DNA of 64,000 nt, from NCBI GenBank assembly GCA_965220955.1, contig CBDCRK010000044.1:41280-105279 (forward strand), in the 5' to 3' direction. Source of the DNA: CBDCRK01 sp965220955 (GTDB lineage: Bacteria; Desulfobacterota; Binatia; Bin18; CBDCRK01). This document shows, piece after piece, positions 58,705 through 64,000 of the stretch (positions within the stretch are counted from its first letter, which is position 1; each line of letters starts with the position of its first letter). Under the pieces are notes generated by a model. It was given only the letters and a program-made list of their open reading frames with translations. It was not told the origin of the DNA and did not search any database. The translations under genes and the position numbers were made by a program.

Positions 58705-59864
58705 GGCGGCATCATTCTCCGCACGGGGCGGACACGGCCCCGCTGGTCAATAATTGTCAGGTAAACGCGGTCGGACCCCTGGTTGTCAGCAGGACCATAG
58801 CGCAGCAGGAAGCCACCCAGGTCAATGCTCTCAGCCTCCAGCAGCGCTTTCAAGAAGCCCTCTCGGGTCGGTTGCGGACCGGCCAGACGCACCCCCTCCG
58901 CCACTAGGCGGCCCGCCAAGTAGCCTTCCAGAGACACAAAACCCGGTGCGCTCCCGGGCGCTACCGCAGCCAGGGCGCGCTGATATTGGGCAACCACGGG
59001 GAGGTTGGTATCGCTGGGGAAGGGTACGACCTGTGTCACGTACACGCCGGTGCCGTCGGGGCCGAGCTCCTTCGCCAGGGCCGAACTCCCGACAAAGGAA
59101 AGGTTGATGAAGTAGGGGTTGAAGTCGAGCCGCCGTGCCCAGCGAATCAGGGCGGCCGCAGGTTTGTAGGCGCCGATGATGACAATAGCCTCGGGACGGG
59201 AGCGGCGCAGATCAAGCAGGGCGATTTTTACCGCCTCGGTGTTGCGTGGATAGTCCGCCTCGGCAATGAGGGAAAGGCCGTGACGAGCAACGGCACGGCG
59301 CAATCCCGCCAGTCCGGCGCGTCCGTAGGAATCGTTCTGATAGAGGATACTGATACGCTGAACGCCCAGGTCCGCAGTCAGACGGGCCACCATCTCCTCG
59401 GTTTCCTGGTAGTACGAGGCGCGTATATTGACTACATTGGGGCGGAGCCGCGCGTTGCGCAGGAACTCGGCCCCGGTAAAGGGAGCGATGTAGGGAACGC
59501 CCGCCTCGGTGGCGATAGGCTGGGCGGCCGTGGACGTGGGAGTGCCAACAGCACCGACCAGGGCGAAGACGTTGCGCTGGTCAATGAGCTGACGAGTGTT
59601 GGCGATTGCCGCCTCGGGCTCATAGGCATCGTCCAGGGATTCGAGCACAAGGCGCCGACCGTGCAGCCCGCCCTGCCGGTTGATTCCCTCGAAAGCCGCC
59701 AGAAGGCCAAGGCGCATCCCCTGGCCCAGTTCGCGCGCCGGCCCGCTCAGGGCCGCGGACTGGCCGAAGACAAGCTCTCCGGCCGTCTGCCCGTCCTCCA
59801 CCGCCAACCCGAGCCAGGCGGCGAGGAATAGGACTGTTCGGAAAGGGACCAACGCGGATCGCAT
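58701..59864 (-). CDS. Periplasmic substrate-binding protein (branched-chain amino acid type)
   Basis: The 387-residue protein has a signal peptide (PFRTVLFLAAWLGLAVEDGQ) and the type I periplasmic binding fold: LVFGQSAALSGPARELGQGM, GRRLVLESLDDAYEPEAAIA, FALVGAVGTPTSTAAQPIAT, GVPYIAPFTGAEFL and VQRISILYQNDSYGRAGLAG. No ABC permease or ATPase gene is near. It overlaps genes for a kinase and a receiver-phosphatase, so it is more likely a sensor accessory than a transporter part. The ligand is unknown. Confidence 0.92.
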   Translation of the reverse strand: MRSALVPFRTVLFLAAWLGLAVEDGQTAGELVFGQSAALSGPARELGQGMRLGLLAAFEGINRQGGLHGRRLVLESLDDAYEPEAAIANTRQLIDQRNVFALVGAVGTPTSTAAQPIATEAGVPYIAPFTGAEFLRNARLRPNVVNIRASYYQETEEMVARLTADLGVQRISILYQNDSYGRAGLAGLRRAVARHGLSLIAEADYPRNTEAVKIALLDLRRSRPEAIVIIGAYKPAAALIRWARRLDFNPYFINLSFVGSSALAKELGPDGTGVYVTQVVPFPSDTNLPVVAQYQRALAAVAPGSAPGFVSLEGYLAGRLVAEGVRLAGPQPTREGFLKALLEAESIDLGGFLLRYGPADNQGSDRVYLTIIDQRGRVRPVRRMMPP

Positions 59865-61054
59865 TACGTACCGTCGGCGGCTTGGGAAGAGAGCATTGCG
59901 TCGAGGTGCATTGCTACACAGGTGATGTCGTCCGATTGCGGGGTGTCTCCGGCAAAGGCCTGCACCGCGTCGACCACCGCGGTCACAACATCACCGGCGG
60001 CCGCCCTCCCCAGGCTGGCAAGTGTCTGGTCAAGCCGCGCTTCTCCAAACTCCTCCTGGCTGGCGTTCTGGGCCTCGGTGATTCCATCCGTGTACAGGAA
60101 GAGGGTGTCGCCAGGGGCGAGTTGGACCTCGGCGTTGTGATATTCGTGCCCGGCGGCCACCCCCAGCACAAGGTTGCCGGTGGGTGGCAACACCTCGACT
60201 CGGGAATCGTCCCGCACTAGGCGGGGAGGGTTGTGGCCGCCGTTACAGTAGCGCAAGCTTCCGTCTCGAAGGTCGAGTACCCCGTAGAAGAGGGTGATGA
60301 AAACACACGACTCGTTGTCCTCGGCCAGCTGCTCGTTCACCTCGCTCAGGCAGTGGGCGGGTGACGGGGAGTTTTTAGCGGCACTCTTGAGCAGAGTCCG
60401 GGTCACCATGGTGAACAGGGCCGCCGGAACCCCCTTGCCCGAGACATCCGCTATGACCAGTCCGACCAGGCTGTCATCCAGGCTGAAAAAATCGTAGAAG
60501 TCTCCACCGATCTCCCGGGCCGGGATCATCAGCGCCTGGATTTCGTGGGTCTCGCTGCCCGGGGAGTGCTTGGGCAGGGCAGACATCTGCACCTGCTTGG
60601 CCACGTCGAGTTCCCGCGTGAGGGCAACCAGCCGATCCCTCGATTCGAGGGCACTCTGTAAAGTTTGTATATGTTTGAGCGTCTTTTCAACGGTGATTTC
60701 GAGATCGTTGAAGTCGATCGGCTTGGTGACAAAATCGAAAGCGCCCCGGTTCATGGCGGTGCGGATGTTTTTCATGTCACCATAGGCGGAAATGATGACC
60801 GCCCGCACCTCGGGTTTGGTGTCTTCGAGTTGGCTCAGCAGCGTGAGCCCGTCCATTACCGGCATGTTGATATCCGAGAGCACTAGGTGAATGTCTGGGC
60901 ACTCGGCCAGCTGTTCGAGCGCCTCCTTCCCGTTGCGGGCGAAAACGAAATCGAGTTCGCCCCGGCGGATGCGCCGGCGGAATTTCTGGCGCACAAGCAG
61001 TTCGAGGTCTTCTTCGTCGTCTACCACAAGAAGCCGGATGGGTAATATCTGCAA
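59864..61054 (-). CDS. Response regulator with PP2C (SpoIIE/RsbU-type) phosphatase domain
   Basis: The 396-residue protein has an N-terminal receiver: VVDDEEDLELLV (acidic pocket), LVLSDINMPVMDG (phospho-Asp 61), ISAYGD and FVTKPIDF (Lys). A coiled linker leads to a SpoIIE phosphatase: QMSALPK, MIPAREIGGDFYDFFSLDDS, GLVIADVSGKGVPAALFTMV, CNGGHNPP, LFLYTDGITEAQN and QSDDITCVAM. Phosphorylation by the kinase should switch the phosphatase on the STAS protein. Its stop and the next start share a base (TAATG). Confidence 0.95.
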   Translation of the reverse strand: MQILPIRLLVVDDEEDLELLVRQKFRRRIRRGELDFVFARNGKEALEQLAECPDIHLVLSDINMPVMDGLTLLSQLEDTKPEVRAVIISAYGDMKNIRTAMNRGAFDFVTKPIDFNDLEITVEKTLKHIQTLQSALESRDRLVALTRELDVAKQVQMSALPKHSPGSETHEIQALMIPAREIGGDFYDFFSLDDSLVGLVIADVSGKGVPAALFTMVTRTLLKSAAKNSPSPAHCLSEVNEQLAEDNESCVFITLFYGVLDLRDGSLRYCNGGHNPPRLVRDDSRVEVLPPTGNLVLGVAAGHEYHNAEVQLAPGDTLFLYTDGITEAQNASQEEFGEARLDQTLASLGRAAAGDVVTAVVDAVQAFAGDTPQSDDITCVAMHLDAMLSSQAADGT

Positions 61055-61083
61055 GACCGGACCCCTCCTTTCGGAATGCGTGT

Positions 61084-61434
61084 TTACAGACTGCTCAGGG
61101 CCTCGTCGCGGCTGTTGTGCACCGCCAGGATGTTCTTGAAACCGCTGATTTCAAAGATATGAGCGATGTGTTCGGCCAGCCCGCAGAACCGCGTTGTGCC
61201 CCCTTCCGCCTGCAAGCGGCGGGCCGTCACCAGGAGCACCCGTAGGCCGGCGCTGCTGATGTAGTTCAGGTCCTCAAAATCGAACACGAGTCTCTTTTCG
61301 CCGGCTTCGAGCTGTTCCCGGATAGCGCTTTCCAGGACCGCGACGTTACTCCCGTCCACACGCCCCGAGGGGCAGACGATAACGGCCTTGTCATTGCGCT
61401 CGGTTTGAACCGACAGGGTATTCTCACTTGTCAT
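61084..61434 (-). CDS. STAS-domain anti-sigma factor antagonist
   Basis: From the ATG at 61434 (GGAGG 8 bases before) the 116-residue product reads VIVCPSGRVDGSNVAVLESA, LVFDFEDLNYISSAGLRVLL with the phosphorylatable Ser at 60/61, and HIAHIFEISGFKNILAVHNS. It is the RsbV/SpoIIAA-type switch substrate. It overlaps the kinase-like gene upstream by 11 bases and precedes the phosphatase gene, so all three partner-switch parts are present. Confidence 0.93.
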   Translation of the reverse strand: MTSENTLSVQTERNDKAVIVCPSGRVDGSNVAVLESAIREQLEAGEKRLVFDFEDLNYISSAGLRVLLVTARRLQAEGGTTRFCGLAEHIAHIFEISGFKNILAVHNSRDEALSSL

Positions 61435-61885
61435 TGCGCTTCCTCCCAATTACATTTCGTAAGGTAATACGATTCCGCCCGCCGATACGCTCATAGGCGC
61501 TGCTGTCGGAGAGTTGCTTGACCAGAAAGATACCGAGCCCTCCAACCGGCCGCTCGGCCAGCTCCTGGCTGGTATCCGGCTCCGGGGCTTCCTCGAAGGG
61601 GTTGAATGCCGCACCGTTATCCTCAAGCTGAGCCACCACGGCGTCCCGGTCAACAACAAGGCGCAGGCGAAGCTCAGGGTCGGCAACCTCCGGCAAGGCA
61701 TAGCTGATGCTGTTCGTTATGAGTTCGTCCAGAACGAGGTTCAGACGGTTCCTGAGGTTTTCGCCCAGCGCATGGGCAGCCCCGAATTCCTGGACGACCT
61801 GGGCGAGCCTGGCAAGGGCGGACAGGTCGGGAGGGAGGGATATCTCAACTGGTTCGCCGCTCGGCGAAGGTTCGTAAGATTGCAT
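61424..61885 (-). CDS. Anti-sigma-type serine kinase (RsbW-like HATPase)
   Basis: About 153 residues from the ATG at 61885 (GGGGTGAAG before it; GTG at 61894 is possible). The GHKL ATPase motifs are LNLVLDELITNSISYALPEV (N box), VAQLEDNGAAFNPFEEAPEP (G1) and GGLGIFLVKQLSDSSAYERI (G2). Such proteins phosphorylate STAS partners and, in many cases, hold a sigma factor. No sigma gene is nearby, so the output target may be encoded elsewhere. Confidence 0.92.
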   Translation of the reverse strand: MQSYEPSPSGEPVEISLPPDLSALARLAQVVQEFGAAHALGENLRNRLNLVLDELITNSISYALPEVADPELRLRLVVDRDAVVAQLEDNGAAFNPFEEAPEPDTSQELAERPVGGLGIFLVKQLSDSSAYERIGGRNRITLRNVIGRKRNDK

Positions 61886-61890
61886 TGGCT

Positions 61891-62541
61891 TCACCCCAGG
61901 TCTGGCTTCGGCGGGTAGTACACGTAGGTCCGTTCCAGAGCTTCATGGAATTTCCGGCACAGGGCGACGAACTCAGCGAACTCATTCCCGCCTTGTCCGC
62001 CGGCTGCCAGGTCTACCGTATAGCGGGAGAGGACCGCGTCCAGACGCCGGGCAATGTTGTACGGCTCTGTGGCAGAGCGCCCGAGGACCGGCGGATCAAT
62101 GACCTCTAGGCTGCCGCGGAGCCGGTCTACCGCAAAACGTAGCGAATAAGGGAGCTCGGGGTTGCGTACCAGAAAGCCCAGCACCTCCTCAGCTCTGATC
62201 TGGGCGCCGTGCACCTGGCAATACGCCTCGAAGGCATGACAGCCCCGGAGGAGACCCGCCCAGTCACTTTCCTCTTCAGCCGAGTCCTTGACCGCAGCGC
62301 AATGCGCGCTGAGAAGAGAGCCAACGAGCTGGGCACGCTCAATGAATCGCCCCAGGCGCATGAAGTGCCATCCTGCATCGCGGCGCCTTGCACTCGCGCA
62401 CACGCCGTCAAAGAGCTGCACTGCCTCGACAACGCCCCGGTACAGCGCAACGGGTTCCCTGGCCCAGACATCTACCAGGGCTGTGTCCTGGAGACGGAGG
62501 TACTCGCGGTTGAGGCTTGACCAGACCGCATTACTGATGGA
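61891..62541 (-). pseudogene. C-terminal half of an alpha-E domain (COG2307) gene
   Basis: Starting at about 62541 the minus strand reads VWSSLNREYLRLQDTALVDV, WHFMRLGRFIERAQLVGSLL, AFEAYCQVHGAQIRAEEVLG, FLVRNPELPYSLRFAVDRLR and ends LERTYVYYPP. This matches the second half of alpha-E proteins, which are normally about 310 residues. The first half and a start codon are missing. It follows a fragment of the gene that usually precedes it. Confidence 0.6.
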
Positions 62542-62731
62542 GTCGCTCCACCTCGTCCCGGGGCATCTCGCGCATTGCGTCGATAAGCATCCGGTAGTGG
62601 GCGCGTGGCCGCCCCTGGGACTCAAAGGTCTCATCGAAAAAGTGGCTATCAATCTCGTAGTGTCCAAAGAGCGCGTGTGCCGCACCGTAGTCCCGACTGT
62701 GGCCCGATCCGGGCAAATCACTCGAGGTCAT
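62531..62731 (-). pseudogene. N-terminal fragment of a circularly permuted ATP-grasp (COG2308) gene
   Basis: The 66-codon frame ends HALFGHYEIDSHFFDETFES, then QGRPRAHYRMLIDAMREMPR. FFDEtFe..G.pR.HY..L is the start of COG2308 proteins, which should continue for over 400 residues. It stops where the alpha-E remnant begins, so a deletion of roughly 1.5-2 kb joined the two genes. Confidence 0.55.
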
Positions 62732-62908
62732 GTCGGTTGATATCGCTGTTTTTCACCCCCGTGTCAAGCCTGACGCATCGCGTGGTTGCCGCGGTATGGC
62801 AGAGACGGATGGGGACGAAAACGCTTCTGCCGACAGGGACACAAGGCGTCCGTGGCTTCATGGCATTTTACGGTTCGTCATCCGGAAAATCTTGTACCAG
62901 CCACGGCC

Positions 62909-63220
62909 TCAGACGTGAGCCCGGGGGCAAGGCCATTCTGGCCAGCCAGCACGGCGAGTGAGTTTCTTTGGCGACAAGATAGCCTTGTCTACAAGGAAGG
63001 CTTCGAGGGCACTCAGCCAGCACTCATAATACGTCGGCCTCAGCTCAGAGTCCTGCTGCTCGGCGGCTGCAATGTGGGCGATGAGACGCTGCTGGAAATC
63101 CACCCATGAATAGTGTCCCTGCTCACACAGGGCGACGGCCAGAGCAAACGCAAGGCCCTCCCACGGGTCCTGGAAGATCAGCTCACCGCTTTGCCGTGGC
63201 AGAGCGGCCTGCCCTGCCAT
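62909..63220 (-). CDS. Nitrile hydratase accessory/beta-subunit-like protein
   Basis: The 103-residue product from ATG 63220 reads AALPRQSGELIFQDPWEGLA, FALAVALCEQGHYSWVDFQQ and TYYECWLSALEAFLVDKAIL, the pattern of nitrile hydratase accessory proteins and the beta-subunit N-domain (GElvFd.PWe.rAFglavaL...G.f.W.eF...Li). The protein-like sequence extends 20 or so codons upstream without a good start, so the true N-terminus may be longer. No alpha or beta subunit genes are nearby, so it is an orphan. Confidence 0.75.
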   Translation of the reverse strand: MAGQAALPRQSGELIFQDPWEGLAFALAVALCEQGHYSWVDFQQRLIAHIAAAEQQDSELRPTYYECWLSALEAFLVDKAILSPKKLTRRAGWPEWPCPRAHV

Positions 63221-63351
63221 ATCGGCAACCCGGCGGTCAGCGCTGGCTTCCCTCCTAGCTTCTTCAAGCAGATCATTGTCTTGACGGCAACATTCCCACG
63301 TTAATGATTTAAGATGTATGATGTAATGTGTACTAGAAATTGGAGGCACTC

Positions 63352-63543
63352 ATGCATCGCTCACAAATCATGCTGGAAGAAGAACAATATCGCTTTCTGG
63401 CCGACGAGGCCAGACGAAAAGGCAAATCTATTTCGGCTTTGCTGCGCGAATGGATCGATCAGCGCATTCAGGCCCAGCACCGGTCCTCACTAAACCAAGG
63501 ACCCGCTATGGGGTATGGTTGGGATCGCTCATGGGGGTTCTGA
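63352..63543 (+). CDS. Ribbon-helix-helix antitoxin, probably frameshifted at its end
   Basis: GGAGG precedes the ATG by 5 bases. The 63 residues begin HRSQIMLEEEQYRFLADEAR, then RKGKSISALLREWIDQRIQA, a ribbon-helix-helix DNA-binding unit. After RSWGF the frame closes. In another frame GGSDKISEDHDRYLAEVRLK continues up to the PIN gene, which is where the toxin-binding tail should be. A single-base frameshift is likely. It is the antitoxin of the next gene. Confidence 0.65.
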   Translation: MHRSQIMLEEEQYRFLADEARRKGKSISALLREWIDQRIQAQHRSSLNQGPAMGYGWDRSWGF

Positions 63544-63635
63544 CAAGATCAGTGAGGATCATGATCGCTACCTAGCCGAGGTTCGACTGAAACGGATGTC
63601 CCGGCACCTTCGACACCGCGATTGAGGATCTCACC

Positions 63636-64000
63636 ATGCGAACAGTGATTGCGGACACTAGTGCTATCTACGGCCCTTGTTGACGCAGACAACGCTCACC
63701 ATGCTGAGGCAGTCGCATTTATTAAACAAGAAGGCAAGCAGCTGACCCTGATTGTGGCTGACACCACGCTACTCGAAGCGATCACATTGATTAAGAGCCG
63801 GCTGGGCCAAGCCGTTGCAACCCGCGCACTAAAGGCGATCCAGACGAGCAGCCGGTATCGCCTTATCAGTCTTACAGAGCAGGATCGGGCGGAAGCATGG
63901 CGCATTTTTGCCCAATACGCTGACAAAGACTGGAGTCCCTTCGACTGTGCCTGTCTAGCAGTTGCCCGCACCCGGAAGATTGGTGAAGCCTTCGCTTTCG
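63636..64000 (+). pseudogene. PIN-domain (VapC-like) toxin, frameshifted, runs off the edge
   Basis: The start reads MRTVIADTSAIY (catalytic Asp). One extra G near 63670 shifts the frame, after which the sequence continues ALVDADNAHHAEAVAFIKQE, LIVADTTLLEAITLIKSRLG and RLISLTEQDRAEAWRIFAQY, then DWSPFDCACLAVART, the complete later PIN motifs. The 3' end lies outside the window. The single-base nature means an assembly error is possible. Confidence 0.65.

Noticed and set aside
62730..62918. Plus-strand 62-codon frame upstream of the nitrile hydratase accessory gene
   Set aside because: No ribosome site, no recognisable motif, and biased composition.
1..64000. Search for tRNA, rRNA and riboswitches
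   Set aside because: No cloverleaf with a GGTTCGA-type arm, no rRNA signature and no clear riboswitch aptamer was seen by eye. A covariance scan would be needed to exclude them.

Overview
The window is about 64 kb of a mosaic bacterial chromosome. Lipoprotein and Sec signal peptides, periplasmic enzymes (a PQQ dehydrogenase, a secreted serpin) and a periplasmic binding protein point to a Gram-negative-type envelope. The catabolic genes (CoA-transferase, hydantoinase A/B, two amidohydrolase-type enzymes, Ldh, a ThDP enzyme), the many dispersed palindromic repeats and the gene debris suggest a large-genome, free-living, probably uncultured bacterium, for example a Tectomicrobia-like or deltaproteobacterium-like lineage. 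That placement is inference. I saw no rRNA or tRNA gene.

Layout. 0-7.6 kb: the end of a molybdenum-hydroxylase FAD subunit with a coupled Cys-rich protein, a rubredoxin/MBL protein, a PncC-like protein, a monooxygenase, secreted and lipoprotein genes, an amidohydrolase and a phosphatase, with decayed fragments between them. 7.7-14.3 kb: a segment bounded by two inverted copies of a 0.25-kb MITE-like element. It carries a CMD-family protein, a PQQ dehydrogenase, a NucS/EndoMS-like nuclease, a small-protein/PIN pair (PIN broken) and a serpin. 14.5-21.1 kb: a co-directional catabolic operon (CaiB, methyltransferase, RidA, HyuA, HyuB).

21.3-33.9 kb: a minus-strand defence island. A type I restriction system is broken up so that hsdM, hsdS and hsdR are separated by toxin-antitoxin modules (BrnTA, HigBA, MntA/HepT, a PIN pair, orphan antitoxins), an AAA ATPase/DUF4276 pair, a third MITE copy and many truncated genes. 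A roughly 400-bp segment carrying mntA is duplicated. 34-37.6 kb: a VOC protein, an IS4-like insertion sequence whose ends merge with a palindromic repeat, and prophage remains. 37.6-50 kb: mostly ordinary metabolic genes (TPR protein, NorD-like VWA protein, D-aminoacylase, MBL protein, crotonase, DUF4143 ATPase, SDR, Ldh, ThDP enzyme).

50.1-56.3 kb: a second accessory region. Two divergent paralogous membrane miniproteins flank a two-repeat mini-CRISPR. They are followed by an integrase fragment, hicAB with a truncated hicA, a two-TM protein with a frameshift, a DUF4926/DUF6883 pair and an MmeI-like type IIL restriction-modification enzyme. 56.3-61.9 kb: a tightly packed signalling operon: serine-kinase-like ATPase, STAS protein, receiver-PP2C phosphatase, periplasmic binding protein and sensor histidine kinase. 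It ends in a clear terminator. 61.9-64 kb: remnants of an alpha-E/ATP-grasp pair, a nitrile-hydratase-accessory-like gene and a frameshifted antitoxin/PIN pair running off the edge.

The best candidates for something undescribed are the ATPase/DUF4276 pair inside the hsd operon, the two small-protein/PIN modules, the mini-CRISPR framed by inverted membrane-protein paralogues, and the binding-protein-coupled partner-switching operon. Several genes carry single-base frameshifts. Some may be assembly errors rather than real decay.
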